DNA of 64,000 bases from Pseudohongiella sp. (GTDB lineage: Bacteria; Pseudomonadota; Gammaproteobacteria; Pseudomonadales; Pseudohongiellaceae). Every line of letters begins with the position of its first letter. Position 1 is the stretch's first letter. The stretch covers positions 124,001 through 188,000 of the forward strand of contig JAUSCD010000008.1 in assembly GCA_030651695.1 (NCBI GenBank), read 5' to 3'. This document shows, in pieces, positions 9,168 through 19,351 of this stretch. A model generated the notes under the pieces. That model was not told the DNA's origin, did no database searches, and saw nothing but the letters and a program-made list of their open reading frames with translations. Position numbers and translations under genes: made by a program.

Positions 9168-10309
9168 GACCCTGGCACCACTTCGATAGAATAGATATGA
9201 GGCAGATCACTGGCCAGGCATTGCCAGTTGTTGCCTTCATCATAACTGGCCCATACCTGTCCCTGCGTATTGCCCAGAAACAGCGACGCTGGAGAGGACC
9301 CATCGACCGCCATACACTGGCGCTTGACTGTCCACCACGCCTGGCTGGTCGGAAAACCGTTGTGCTGGCGCGCAAAACTGGCGCCACCATCACGACTGCA
9401 ATAGACAGCAGGCTTTCCATCAGGGCTGGTGCGAGGCCATAAACCAGATCCATCCATCGGGAAGACCCAGATGCAATCAGGGTCAGTCGGATGCACCAGT
9501 ATCGGGAAACCGATATCACCAACGTCCTTGGGCATGTTGTCGCCGATACGCTGCCAGACATCGCTGACGTCGCGGTCCATGCGATACAGACCACAGTGGT
9601 TCTGGTGATAAAGCCGGTTGTTGTATAACGGATGCATCACAATGCAATGAGGATCGTGCCCGTATTCGTACTCACTGCCATCATCTTTTGGCGGATAAAA
9701 GTCCATTGCCACACCCTTGTTCAGGGGTTTCCAGGTGCCGCCCTCGTCAAAACTCTCGAAGATACCGCCGCCCGACATCCCTACAATAAGATGTTTGTAG
9801 TTGGAAGGATCGACAATGATTGAGTGCAGCTTGGGGCCGTCTGGTGTGCCATCCTTGTCGCCACCGCGCCACTGATAGAAGTCCGCATGGTGATTCAAAC
9901 CGGTAACTTCCTGCCAGGTATTGCCGGCATCGTCGGAGCGAAACAAACCCTGCGGCGAGGTGCCCGCATACCAGACATCCGGCGCGCTGTCATGCCCCGG
10001 CGTCAACCAGAACACATGATCCACCGTGCGCCCCTCTCCTGTTTCAGTTGCTACCGGGGCAAACGCCGGGGGCTTCGGGGCCTCGCTCCAGCTGACACCT
10101 GCATCGCAGGAGATAAATATCGACGGCCCCAGATGGCCGCTGCCAACAGACATCAGCTGATAAGAGGGTTTGCGCGGATCAGCCACATAATGACTGACTA
10201 CTGAACCCAGATGCATAGGGCCTTTCAGCTCGCGGGTTCCCCGCCCTCCTTTGCCTTCCAATACCCAGGCGCCTTTGCGAGTGCCGACAAGAACGGTTTG
10301 TGTTCCCAT
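9164..10309 (-). CDS. Asp-box (BNR) beta-propeller protein, sialidase-like
   Basis: A 381-residue protein built from beta-propeller blades. Five Asp-box-like motifs are visible: SCDAGVSW, SDDAGNTW, SFDEGGTW, SRDGGASF and SYDEGNNW. It starts MGTQTVLVGTRKGAWVLEG with no signal peptide, so it looks cytosolic, unlike secreted sialidases. Such proteins are often labelled exo-alpha-sialidase or glycosyl hydrolase, but I see no evidence of sialidase catalytic residues and do not assign an activity. It is the first gene of a two-gene unit with the overlapping MoaD/ThiS-like protein. Confidence 0.85.
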   Translation of the reverse strand: MGTQTVLVGTRKGAWVLEGKGGRGTRELKGPMHLGSVVSHYVADPRKPSYQLMSVGSGHLGPSIFISCDAGVSWSEAPKPPAFAPVATETGEGRTVDHVFWLTPGHDSAPDVWYAGTSPQGLFRSDDAGNTWQEVTGLNHHADFYQWRGGDKDGTPDGPKLHSIIVDPSNYKHLIVGMSGGGIFESFDEGGTWKPLNKGVAMDFYPPKDDGSEYEYGHDPHCIVMHPLYNNRLYHQNHCGLYRMDRDVSDVWQRIGDNMPKDVGDIGFPILVHPTDPDCIWVFPMDGSGLWPRTSPDGKPAVYCSRDGGASFARQHNGFPTSQAWWTVKRQCMAVDGSSPASLFLGNTQGQVWASYDEGNNWQCLASDLPHIYSIEVVPGS

Positions 10310-10892
10310 GACTGACGATCCCTCTGAATTATTTGTTTACTATTTTGTTGTGAATGTGCGGTCCGGCAGCCTGACCAGAATAGCCCTGCCGTTAACTTGT
10401 CGTCTACAAAGCCCGTAATTCGACACTTAATTGCAACAAAAATTGACTCAATTGAAACAACTGGTTTATGCTGCCGAGCGATCGGTCGTACAGAAAGTGA
10501 TGTCAAAACAAAGTGTTATGAAAAGTAACAAACTGATCATTCTGTGCAGATTGGTAACACTTCCCGGGTTATCGGGAATTTGTAACATCGTCTGATCTGA
10601 TCCACGTTAGTAAGTTAGACAATATAAAAACAAGCAAAGAACGAGCACGCAGGGCTGCATCCAGCCCCTGAAAGCGCCGGGAGAGCAGACTTAGATGCCG
10701 AGCACTCAGCATCAGGTTCAATCGGGCGCGAGTGATAGAGACGAGTTTTACTATTACCGCCATAGCAAACGGGGTACTGCATACCGGCAAGTGTCGGCTT
10801 TGCTTTTTTTGTACGCAAAATTTGTGTCCCAAAAAAAACAGACGATTAACTTAACTGCAGTAACAATAAGTATTATAAGGGGGGGAAACCCG
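10310..10892. other. 583-base divergent intergenic region before a TonB-dependent receptor
   Basis: No convincing gene. The strand towards the receptor has a plausible but distant sigma-70-like pair, TTGACT at 10443-10448 and TATGCT at 10467-10472 (18-base spacer). A short inverted repeat TTCCCG/CGGGAA sits at 10561-10578. A weak hairpin followed by a T-run ends near 10811 and could be a leader attenuator or noise. A strong purine-rich ribosome-binding stretch (AAGGGGGGG) lies at about 10878-10885 before the ATG at 10893. In-frame codons upstream of that ATG do not encode a signal peptide, so I treat them as leader. Confidence 0.5.
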
Positions 10893-13800
10893 ATGAAATT
10901 AAAAGAACTGTATCGGAGTATAGCTTGCGTGACTCTGGTTGCGCCCGTAATGGTGTTTGCTCAGCAAGCTCCTGAAATAGAAGAGGTTGTTGTTACAGGT
11001 TCCTTGATTCGCGGTACACCTGTAGACGCAGCATTGCCAGTGGAAGTATATACTCAGGAAGACCTGAAGCTGTCTGGCTCACCATCCGCTCTCGACTTCG
11101 CAAAAAGCCTGAGTATCTCCGGTGCCACATCCGGTGAATCCTACTACTTCGGCGGCGCTGGCCTGACCGGTAGCGTAAGCTACAACCTGCGTGGTATCGG
11201 CGCGGACAAAACTCTGTCCCTGTTCAATGGCCGACGTGTCACCCAGAACACTTCCGTTATCCCATCCATCGCCCTGTCGCGTACTGAAATCCTGAAGGAC
11301 GGCGCCGCCGTAACTTACGGGGCGGACGCAACCGGTGGTGTTGTTAACTTCATCAGCCGTGACAGTTTCGACGGCGTTGAAGTACAGTCTTCCTACAAAG
11401 CAATCGACGGCTCCGACGGTGACTACACTCTCGGCATCATCGGTGGCCTCAGCGGCGACCAGTCTGACTTTATCTGGGCTGCACAGTGGGAACATCGTTC
11501 ACGTCTGGACGCCAAAGAGCGCTCATTCACCGATCTGCCATATGGTGTGAACCCTGCACCCTGGTCAAACCTGACCAACCTGGCATCCTGGCAGCCACGT
11601 GGTGCTCTGCCGGCAATCCCGAACAACACTGCCAATGGTGAATGGGGTGCTCCACTGACCTCCCCGGGCGTTGTTGTACCTGACTTCACCCAGTCATCCT
11701 GTGAAGCTGTAGGCGGTGTATTCTCCCCGGCTGTTGGCAACACAACCTGCTACTACAACTATATCCCGTACTACAACCTGGTATCCGATAACGACATCTA
11801 TCGTCTGTATACCCAGTTCAAGACTTCTGTACATGATCGTATGGACTTCTACGTACGCGCCGCCTACTCCATGGTAGACACACCGTACCAGTATGGCTCG
11901 CCTTCACAGCCGGTAATCCGCGGCCCTGCTCGTGCAGCCGGTGCGACTCACCAGCTCTACGTTCCAATGGCTAACCCTTACGTGAATGACTTTGTCCGCC
12001 GTACCGGCTGGATCAATAACCCTGCGTACGCTCAGACTGCCGGTTTCACACCTGTAACTTACCGTGCATTTGCGCACGGTGGCCTGGACACCTTTGCTGA
12101 AAGTGGCAAGTACAGCACACCCAGCAAGATCCGCAACAAGTTCGCACACCTGTCCTCAGGTTTTGACGGTGAGTTCAGCAATGGCATCTCTTATGACATC
12201 GCTGCAACTTATAACCAGTCGAACCTGTATGCCGACAGCCCGGACATGATCCTGTACCGAACCCAGCAAGCGCTGAACGGTCTGGGTGGTCCAAACTGTA
12301 ACGCGACAGATCTTGATCCGAACCGTTTTGGTATCCAGAACCCTGCCATGGCAGGCACTGCAGGCTGCATGTGGTACAACCCCTTTGCATCCAACTTTGC
12401 TTCTCAGCCAGTATATGGCCTGGCTAACCCCAGCTATGTTCCCGGCGCCGAAAACTCCGACGAACTGATTGCGTGGATGTTCAACGAACGCGCTACCCGC
12501 TCAGTCAACTGGAACCTGACCTTCGACGCAGTATTCAGCGGCGAAACGCCAATCCAGTTGCCAGGCGGCACAGTAGGTTGGGCACTGGGTGCTCAGTACC
12601 GTACTACTGAAAACCAGGAAACTGTAGAAGATCCGTTGTACAACGGTTCTACTCCTTGCCAGAACCCTGCTTCAGAAGGCCAGGTGCCACGCAACCCGAC
12701 CGACCCGCTGTACAACGGTTGTACTCCTGACGGCCCGGGCCCGTTCCAGTTCTTCGGAACCAACGTGCCTGATTACACAACGCAGGATCAGACTTCAGTA
12801 TTCGGCGAAGTAAGTGTGCCTTTGTTTGATTCACTGTTCCTGTCCGCAGCTGTTCGTTATGAAGAGTTCACAGGCGGCCTGGATGCGACCGTATACAAGG
12901 TTTCCGGTCAGTACACATTGACTGACAATCTGTCATTCCGTGGCTCGTACGGCACCAACTATCAGGCACCTGGCGCGGGCGTTGTTCCCGGCGAAGTTGC
13001 CAACGGCACCAACAGCTACACGATCGCTGGCGGCAACTGGCGTGGTGCACAGACTGTAACCCAGTCCGGCATCCAGCCAGAAGAAGCTGTGGTATGGAGC
13101 TCAGGCGCAATCTGGCAGTCAGAAGGTTTCACGGCTGGCAGTAACTTCCGCTTCATTGTTGACTACTTCAACATCGAAACTGAAAACGAACTTGGCCTGC
13201 TGGCATCAGCCAACCAGATAGCAAGTGCTGTATTCAGCATTTCTCCGACGGGCTCTGCCACCATCCCGACCAACGGTTCGGCGCTGGCTAACTGCTCACA
13301 CCCACTGGCTGGCCGTGTTGTATTCAACGGCACCTGTGTACAGGGCGTAACCAATGCAAACGATTTTGCACAGGTCCGCACTGACTACGGTAATGGCCCT
13401 GGCCAGACCACTGCAGGCTTTGATGTTCAGACCTCCTACAGCCTCCCGGCTTTCCGTGGTGATCTGACTTTCAGCGCAACTGCAACCAAAATCCAGAAGT
13501 TCGAGCTCACCCCGACAATTCTGGATGGTTTCCAGATTGCTCCGGGCGCAAGCCGTCTGGGCTTCCTGAACTTTGCTACCATTGCTAACGCAGTATCTGA
13601 ATGGCGCGGCAACTTCACCACTAACTACTCTGAAGGCGATCACAACTATCGTCTGACTGCACAGTATGTCAAAGGCGTGAAAGATGACCGTTTCTTCACT
13701 GCTGCCGGCGACCGTGTAGGTGATGCAGCTCTGACACCAGCTGGTCGTCAGCCTGGCACCAACACTCCGTTTGGTCCATCAACCTACGGCGTATTCGGTG

Positions 13801-13988
13801 AAGACTGGATCTCCTTTGATTTCCACTACACGCTGGATCTGCCACGTTGGGACGCAACAGTTAACGCTTCTGTGGTGAACATCGCAGACGAAATGCCACC
13901 AGCATCACGCCAGGAAATGGGTTACGACCCACGTATCGGCAGCCCGCTGGGCCGTACTTTCGAAGTGGGCCTGACCAAGCGTTTCTGA
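10893..13988 (+). CDS. TonB-dependent outer-membrane receptor
   Basis: A 1031-residue TonB-dependent receptor. It has a signal peptide (MKLKELYRSIACVTLVAP to VFAQ), a TonB-box-like EEVVVTGSLIRG, a plug domain (VSYNLRGIGADKTLSLFNGRR and EILKDGAAVTYGADATGGVV), a 22-strand-type barrel and a C-terminal barrel signature ending in Phe (GRTFEVGLTKRF). I use ATG 10893, after AAGGGGGGG, rather than the upstream in-frame codon. It belongs to the large plug style often used for oligosaccharides, peptides or other bulky nutrients; the substrate cannot be read. Monocistronic: a strong terminator follows. Confidence 0.93.
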   Translation: MKLKELYRSIACVTLVAPVMVFAQQAPEIEEVVVTGSLIRGTPVDAALPVEVYTQEDLKLSGSPSALDFAKSLSISGATSGESYYFGGAGLTGSVSYNLRGIGADKTLSLFNGRRVTQNTSVIPSIALSRTEILKDGAAVTYGADATGGVVNFISRDSFDGVEVQSSYKAIDGSDGDYTLGIIGGLSGDQSDFIWAAQWEHRSRLDAKERSFTDLPYGVNPAPWSNLTNLASWQPRGALPAIPNNTANGEWGAPLTSPGVVVPDFTQSSCEAVGGVFSPAVGNTTCYYNYIPYYNLVSDNDIYRLYTQFKTSVHDRMDFYVRAAYSMVDTPYQYGSPSQPVIRGPARAAGATHQLYVPMANPYVNDFVRRTGWINNPAYAQTAGFTPVTYRAFAHGGLDTFAESGKYSTPSKIRNKFAHLSSGFDGEFSNGISYDIAATYNQSNLYADSPDMILYRTQQALNGLGGPNCNATDLDPNRFGIQNPAMAGTAGCMWYNPFASNFASQPVYGLANPSYVPGAENSDELIAWMFNERATRSVNWNLTFDAVFSGETPIQLPGGTVGWALGAQYRTTENQETVEDPLYNGSTPCQNPASEGQVPRNPTDPLYNGCTPDGPGPFQFFGTNVPDYTTQDQTSVFGEVSVPLFDSLFLSAAVRYEEFTGGLDATVYKVSGQYTLTDNLSFRGSYGTNYQAPGAGVVPGEVANGTNSYTIAGGNWRGAQTVTQSGIQPEEAVVWSSGAIWQSEGFTAGSNFRFIVDYFNIETENELGLLASANQIASAVFSISPTGSATIPTNGSALANCSHPLAGRVVFNGTCVQGVTNANDFAQVRTDYGNGPGQTTAGFDVQTSYSLPAFRGDLTFSATATKIQKFELTPTILDGFQIAPGASRLGFLNFATIANAVSEWRGNFTTNYSEGDHNYRLTAQYVKGVKDDRFFTAAGDRVGDAALTPAGRQPGTNTPFGPSTYGVFGEDWISFDFHYTLDLPRWDATVNASVVNIADEMPPASRQEMGYDPRIGSPLGRTFEVGLTKRF

Positions 13989-14029
13989 TCAGTTGAAATA
14001 CCAGAGCCTTTCCGGAGGCTCTGACTGAA

Positions 14030-14067
14030 AGCCCCGCCCCGTCTTGTACCGGGCGGGGCTTTTTTTT
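14030..14067 (+). terminator. Rho-independent terminator of the TonB receptor gene
   Basis: AGCCCCGCCC (14030-14039) and GGGCGGGGCT (14051-14060) form a perfect 10-base stem with an 11-base loop, directly followed by a run of T to 14067. A smaller 8-base hairpin (CAGAGCCT/AGGCTCTG) precedes it. Confidence 0.92.
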
Positions 14068-14197
14068 GATCCGTCTGGTCGCAGCAGGTATAAACCTGGT
14101 CTGTAAAAACAGGGTTTAGCTTTACCGCACCGATACGAATGTTTTACTGTGAACAGCAGACATTGAGTCCGGCAGGCCGGAAACAGGGAGATTGGGC

Positions 14198-14650
14198 ATG
14201 AGTGCAACATTGTTGTGGATAGTGCTGGGAATCATACTGATTATTTCAGAACTATTGATGACCAGCGTAATCGCAGTGTTTTTCGGCATTGCGGCCGTGG
14301 TTGTCGGGGTGTTGTTACAGCTGGGAATCATAGAGTCAATGACTGCCCAGTTTACCGTGTTTGGGGTCATCAGCTTATTGTCGCTGTTTCTGGCTCGTGG
14401 CAAGTTAAAGCTGTGGTTCAAAGGATATACTGCCGACAGGAGTGAAGGTCAGGGCGACTTCCAGCACGATATTGGCGCCCGCGGCATCGTAGTAGACGAT
14501 TTTGCTCAGGGCAGCGGCCGGATTACTTTAAATGGCGTGCGCTGGACGGCATTCTCGGATGAAGACCTGAAGTCGGGAGACACCGTCTGGGTCAGCAGCA
14601 ACAATGGAATCGAGCTGACCGTTTCACGGAAAAAGCCGGAAATTGGCTAA
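14198..14650 (+). CDS. NfeD family membrane protein
   Basis: A 150-residue protein with two to three hydrophobic helices (LLWIVLGIILIISELLMTSV, FFGIAAVVVGVLLQLGII, FTVFGVISLLSLFLA) and a C-terminal soluble OB-fold-like domain (IGARGIVVDDF to GDTVWVSSNNGIELTV), the layout of short NfeD1b proteins. ATG at 14198 is chosen because GGGAG lies 7 bases upstream. NfeD proteins work with stomatin-like SPFH proteins in membrane organisation, and a paraslipin gene follows 53 bases downstream. Confidence 0.9.
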   Translation: MSATLLWIVLGIILIISELLMTSVIAVFFGIAAVVVGVLLQLGIIESMTAQFTVFGVISLLSLFLARGKLKLWFKGYTADRSEGQGDFQHDIGARGIVVDDFAQGSGRITLNGVRWTAFSDEDLKSGDTVWVSSNNGIELTVSRKKPEIG

Positions 14651-14703
14651 CTCATATACTACAAAATACTATGAAGACAATGGATTCATAACAGGGGAAT
14701 AAC

Positions 14704-15648
14704 ATGGAAGAACTTAGCATCGGCAATATATTGGCAATTGGTTTTGCACTTGTTGCGGTAGTCACCATCGCCAAATCAGCACGTATTGTGCCGCAGCGTT
14801 CCAACTATGTGATCGAGCGCCTCGGCAAATATTCCCGCACACTGGACTCGGGGTTTCATCTCCTGATTCCGTTTATCGACAAGGTCGCTTATCAACACAC
14901 TTTGAAAGAAGAAGTGATCGACGTCGAGCGCCAGAACTGTGTCACCAAAGACAATATTCAGGTAGGTATTAACGGCGTGCTGTACATGCAGGTGGTTGAT
15001 GCGCACAAAGCCAGTTACGGCATCAACAATTACCGTTACGCCGCCAGCCAGCTTGCCCAGACCACCATGCGCTCTGTCATCGGCCAGACTGATCTGGACA
15101 AGACCTTTGAAGAACGCGCCAAGATCAATGAAGACGTGGTGATGGCACTGGATGAGGCAGCGACTCCCTGGGGCATCAAGGTGCTGCGTTACGAGATTTC
15201 CGACATTGAGCTACCCGCGAGCATCAAGGATGCGCTGGAGCAGCAAATGAGGGCCGAGCGCGAGCGTCGCGCTGCTATTGCCAAGTCCGAAGGTGAGCGC
15301 CAGGCCATGATCAACGTATCCGAAGGCCAGAAGCAGGAAGTCATCAATCACTCTGAAGGCGACAAAATGCGCCAGATCAATGAAGCTGAGGGACGCGCCA
15401 GAGAGATTGAGTTGATCGCCGAAGCAACCGCTGCCGGACTCAGGCTGATCGCGGCGGCGATTCAGGAACCCGGCGGTAAAGACGCCGTCAATCTGCGCGT
15501 CGCCGAGCAGTACGTAAAAGAGTTCGGTAATCTTGCCAAGACCAACAACACCATGATTGTGCCTGCCGAACTGGCTAATATCGGCGGGGCTGTGGCCGGG
15601 CTGACTGAAATACTTGGAGCAGCCAGGGTCAAGCAGGTAGCTCCCTGA
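14704..15648 (+). CDS. SPFH/Band 7 paraslipin (stomatin-like, QmcA type)
   Basis: A 314-residue protein with an N-terminal membrane anchor (IGNILAIGFALVAVVTIA), the SPFH domain opening RIVPQRSNYVIERLGKYSRT, GFHLLIPFIDKVAYQHTLKE and the long charged helix AERERRAAIAKSEGERQAMI typical of stomatins. Such proteins form cage- or raft-like oligomers in the inner membrane with their NfeD partner and are linked to membrane protein quality control. GGGG lies 8 bases before the start. It is probably one transcript with the NfeD gene. Confidence 0.93.
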   Translation: MEELSIGNILAIGFALVAVVTIAKSARIVPQRSNYVIERLGKYSRTLDSGFHLLIPFIDKVAYQHTLKEEVIDVERQNCVTKDNIQVGINGVLYMQVVDAHKASYGINNYRYAASQLAQTTMRSVIGQTDLDKTFEERAKINEDVVMALDEAATPWGIKVLRYEISDIELPASIKDALEQQMRAERERRAAIAKSEGERQAMINVSEGQKQEVINHSEGDKMRQINEAEGRAREIELIAEATAAGLRLIAAAIQEPGGKDAVNLRVAEQYVKEFGNLAKTNNTMIVPAELANIGGAVAGLTEILGAARVKQVAP

Positions 15649-15655
15649 AATCCAC

Positions 15656-15686
15656 CTCCCCTCTGTTTACCATAAACGGAGGGGAG
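15656..15686 (+). terminator. Hairpin after the paraslipin gene (no T-tract)
   Basis: CTCCCCTC (15656-15663) pairs with GAGGGGAG (15679-15686), with further pairing inside (GTTTA/TAAAC). It sits 8 bases after the paraslipin stop but has no run of T, so it may be a 3' stabilising hairpin rather than a true terminator. Confidence 0.45.
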
Positions 15687-15904
15687 CTCCTCCCCCGGTA
15701 CAAATCTTGCTACATCCCCTGCTGAGACATAAAGCTCTGTAAAAACCTCTGTTTTTTCAGCATTTTTATGCCTTCACGCCCTGTAAGTGGGCGTTGGTTT
15801 TGCGAGCGCGCCAAAAGCAGGCAGCATACGTCGGCGTGTGCGAACACTTTGATCTGTCATGAAGCACCGGATTGTGGTCATGGCGGGTTGTGGACCACGG
15901 CTGG

Positions 15905-18900
15905 ATGAAAGCGACACAACAGATCTTCCGCGTACGACGCAAGTACAACGTCTGGGTAGGCAACGAGACGCTGGAGGACTACGCGCTGCGTTTTACCGCT
16001 GTCAAAGCACGCCGCTGGAGCATCGATCATGTGGCCAAAACGGCACTGGGTGCTACTGCGTTTCTGGCTCTGGAAGCGATTGCAGCCACCATCACGCTCA
16101 GTTACGGTGCGGTCAACGCCATCGCAGCCATGCTGGCGGTGGGGCTGGTCATTATTGTCACCGGCTTTCCGATTGCCTATAACGCGGCCAAATACGGCCT
16201 GGATATCGATCTGCTGACACGTGGCGCGGGTTTTGGTTATCTGGGCTCCACCATCACTTCGCTGATTTACGCTTCGTTCACTTTTATCTTTTTTGCAATC
16301 GAGGGTGCCATTCTTGCGGCGGCGCTGCGTGCACTGCTCGGCATACCATTGTGGCTGGGTTATATCATTTGCGCGATAGCGGTCATTCCGATCGTGACCC
16401 ACGGCATCACTCTGATCTCAAAATTCCAGGTTGGTACCCAGACGTTCTGGCTCACTCTGCAATGTACAGCGCTGGCAGTCGTCGCCTGGTTCGAGTTCGC
16501 CCGCGTGGATGACTGGACTGCCTATATGCCTGCTTCAGCAGGTGAAGGCATGGGTGGTTTTAACCTCGCGCTGTTCGGGGCCTCCGCCGCTATCCTGTTT
16601 GCTCTGGTGGCACAGATTGGCGAGCAAGTGGATTACCTGCGTTTTATGCCGGAAAAAACCAAAGAGAATTCCAGACGCTGGTGGTTCTGGTTAACACTGG
16701 CCGGGCCGGGCTGGATTCTGATAGGCATTATCAAAATGCTGCTGGGTTCCTTTCTTGCCTATCTGGCCATCACTGCGGGTGACAGCCCGGAGCGCGCGGC
16801 CGATCCAACCTATATGTATCAGATGGTGTTCAACTACATCAGTAGCTCACCTACCCTGTCTTTAGTCCTCGCTGGCCTGATGGTGGTGATCTCGCAAATG
16901 AAGATCAACGTCACCAACGCCTATGCCGGCTCTATTGCCTGGTCAAACTTTTTTTCACGGCTGACACACAGTCATCCCGGGCGTGTGGTGTGGCTGGTGT
17001 TTAACGTAGCAATCGCATTATTGCTGATGGAATTAGGACTATATCGCGCGCTGGAAGCCATTCTCGGCCTGTTCTCGATTGTGACGCTAAGCTGGCTGGG
17101 CTCTTTGTCAGCGGATCTGATGATCAACAAGCCATTAAAGCTCAGCCCTTCATTTGTTGAATTCAAACGCGCTCATCTTTACGACATCAACCCGGTTGGC
17201 ACAGTGTCTGTTTTACTGGCATCGGTGACCGGAGTTTTATGTTATCTGGGACTGTTTGGTGAAACTGCGCGCCACCTCGCCCACTTTATCAGTCTCGGCA
17301 TGTGTTTTGTTACGGTACCCCTCATCGCCGTACTGACGCGAGGCCGCTTTTACCTTGCGCGTCAGTCACCCGAAATAATTGAACTGCTGCAGACTCAAAC
17401 CAATAACGAAAATCTGCAGTGCTGCATCTGTGAGAACCCGTTCGAACGCCAGGATATGGCTTACTGCCCTGCCTATCAGGGCGCCATCTGCTCATTATGC
17501 TGCTCTCTTGACTCGCGCTGTATGGACAGCTGCAAACCCAACGGGCGTCTGGCTAATCAACTGGAGAACTGGTTAAAACCCTGGCTGCACACTGCATTTT
17601 TCCAACCTGTTGGCCGGCGTATGGTGCGCTTTTTTACACTATTTGGTACTGCCAATGCTATCAGCGCATCATTGCTGGGTCTGGTCTACTATCAGATGCT
17701 ACCTGATACCGGCAGTGAGATTGCACTGCTGCAACAAGCACTGACCATGTTGTTCTTTGTCATGTTGATTATTCTCGGTGTGATCTGCTGGCTGTACTTG
17801 CTGGCGAGTGAAAGCCGGGAAGTTGCACAACAGGAATCAACACGCCAGACCAGCCGCCTGATGCAGGAAATCGAAGCGCACAGTCACACTGACGAGCAAC
17901 TGCAACGCGCCAAGGATCTGGCAGAGCGCGCCAATGAAGCAAAAAGTCGCTACCTGTCTGGCATCAGTCACGAACTGCGCACACCACTACAGGCCATTCT
18001 GGGGTACGCACAACTCCTTACACAGCGTGAAGAAATTCCGCTGCGCAATCGCGAGGCCATTCAGATCATCAAACGCAGCGGTGAACACCTCGCCGGATTG
18101 ATCGAAGGCCTGCTGGACATTTCAAAAATTGAAGCCGGCAGACTGGAAATTTACCGCAACCATGTCAAGTTGCCAGAACTCATTGAGCAGATGATTCAGA
18201 TGTTCCGCACCATGGCGATGGAAAAAGATATTCTGTTTACCTGTCATGTGCACAACAAATTACCTGAGGTTGTGACCACAGATGAAAAACGTTTACGCCA
18301 GATTCTGATCAACCTGTTATCCAACGCAATCAAATACACTCAGCAGGGCAGCGTCGAATTCCACGTTCGTTATCGTAATCAGGTCGCGGAATTTTCCGTG
18401 GTTGATACTGGTGTAGGCATCAATGAAAAAGACATGCAACGGATACTGGACCCGTTTGAACGTGTGCGCGGCCCCGATGCACCCAACGTGCCCGGCACAG
18501 GCCTGGGCCTGACCATCGTGCGTCTGCTAACCGATATTATGGGTGGAGAACTGGATATCACCAGCACCCCCGGCACAGGCAGTTGTTTTAAAGTCAGTCT
18601 GATGATGTCGCGTGTCACCGAGCCGTTGATTCTGACACCGCCCCAGCGCCATATCGAAGGATATGCCGGTGCACGCAAAGTCGTCATGGTGGTCGATGAC
18701 GATCCCATCCATCGCGGCCTGATGGCGGAATTATTACCGCCACTTGGTTTTACCCTGTTTGAATCACCTGACGCCTTTGATTGTCTGGAAGTCGTCAAAA
18801 CTATGACGCCGGATATTTTCCTGCTTGATGTCAGCATGCCTGGCATGGATGGCCTGGCACTGGCGAGTCGGTTACGCGATCTGGGCTTCCAGCAGCCGAT

Positions 18901-19351
18901 TATCATGATTTCCGCTGATGCCCAGGAGCGTCACCGCAATCTTCAAACCCTCAGCGATCACAATGCCTATCTGGTGAAACCCATTAACCATCAGCAACTG
19001 CTGGACAAAATTGGCAGCCTGTTGACTTTGCAATGGCTGCACAAAAAACCGGATGATGATGACTCAGAATCCAAAGTCCTTATTCCACTAACTGATCTGA
19101 CAGCTCTGTCGAACAACGACCTGGCGCGCGAGTTGGTAGCGTGCGCGGAGCTTGGTTACAAACGCGGTGTTCAGAACAAGCTGGATGAAATGACTCAAAA
19201 AGGGCTGATCAATGAGCCTGCACGCCGTTACTTGAAAAGTCTTCTTGATGTTATGCAATTCAATCAAATAGTACGTAGTTTTCAACAGGCAAAAACCCAA
19301 CTTTCAGACACGCCTGATACAGGCGATAACACGGGCGTTTCCGGATCATGA
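15905..19351 (+). CDS. Permease-domain hybrid sensor histidine kinase
   Basis: A large (about 1148 residues from ATG 15905; an upstream in-frame TTG at 15872 is less likely) fusion. Residues about 30-470 are a polytopic region resembling an NCS1/APC-type purine-cytosine permease (RGAGFGYLGSTITSLIYA; QIGEQVDYLRFMP). Then come a Cys-rich segment (C506 to about C547, with CCIC, SLCC and CMDSC) that could bind a metal, two more membrane helices, a coiled-coil linker, HisKA with His689 (SHELRTPLQ), an ATPase domain (NLLSNAIKY, GTGLGLTIV), and a receiver with Asp975 (LLDVSMPG) followed by a roughly 130-residue tail. It overlaps the LuxR-type regulator by 4 bases. The convergent urea operon beside it suggests a nitrogen-compound signal; that is inference. 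Confidence 0.88.
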   Translation: MKATQQIFRVRRKYNVWVGNETLEDYALRFTAVKARRWSIDHVAKTALGATAFLALEAIAATITLSYGAVNAIAAMLAVGLVIIVTGFPIAYNAAKYGLDIDLLTRGAGFGYLGSTITSLIYASFTFIFFAIEGAILAAALRALLGIPLWLGYIICAIAVIPIVTHGITLISKFQVGTQTFWLTLQCTALAVVAWFEFARVDDWTAYMPASAGEGMGGFNLALFGASAAILFALVAQIGEQVDYLRFMPEKTKENSRRWWFWLTLAGPGWILIGIIKMLLGSFLAYLAITAGDSPERAADPTYMYQMVFNYISSSPTLSLVLAGLMVVISQMKINVTNAYAGSIAWSNFFSRLTHSHPGRVVWLVFNVAIALLLMELGLYRALEAILGLFSIVTLSWLGSLSADLMINKPLKLSPSFVEFKRAHLYDINPVGTVSVLLASVTGVLCYLGLFGETARHLAHFISLGMCFVTVPLIAVLTRGRFYLARQSPEIIELLQTQTNNENLQCCICENPFERQDMAYCPAYQGAICSLCCSLDSRCMDSCKPNGRLANQLENWLKPWLHTAFFQPVGRRMVRFFTLFGTANAISASLLGLVYYQMLPDTGSEIALLQQALTMLFFVMLIILGVICWLYLLASESREVAQQESTRQTSRLMQEIEAHSHTDEQLQRAKDLAERANEAKSRYLSGISHELRTPLQAILGYAQLLTQREEIPLRNREAIQIIKRSGEHLAGLIEGLLDISKIEAGRLEIYRNHVKLPELIEQMIQMFRTMAMEKDILFTCHVHNKLPEVVTTDEKRLRQILINLLSNAIKYTQQGSVEFHVRYRNQVAEFSVVDTGVGINEKDMQRILDPFERVRGPDAPNVPGTGLGLTIVRLLTDIMGGELDITSTPGTGSCFKVSLMMSRVTEPLILTPPQRHIEGYAGARKVVMVVDDDPIHRGLMAELLPPLGFTLFESPDAFDCLEVVKTMTPDIFLLDVSMPGMDGLALASRLRDLGFQQPIIMISADAQERHRNLQTLSDHNAYLVKPINHQQLLDKIGSLLTLQWLHKKPDDDDSESKVLIPLTDLTALSNNDLARELVACAELGYKRGVQNKLDEMTQKGLINEPARRYLKSLLDVMQFNQIVRSFQQAKTQLSDTPDTGDNTGVSGS

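Noticed and set aside
9164-10309. Annotating the Asp-box protein as a sialidase
   Set aside because: Asp boxes only show the propeller fold. No signal peptide or convincing arginine triad was seen.
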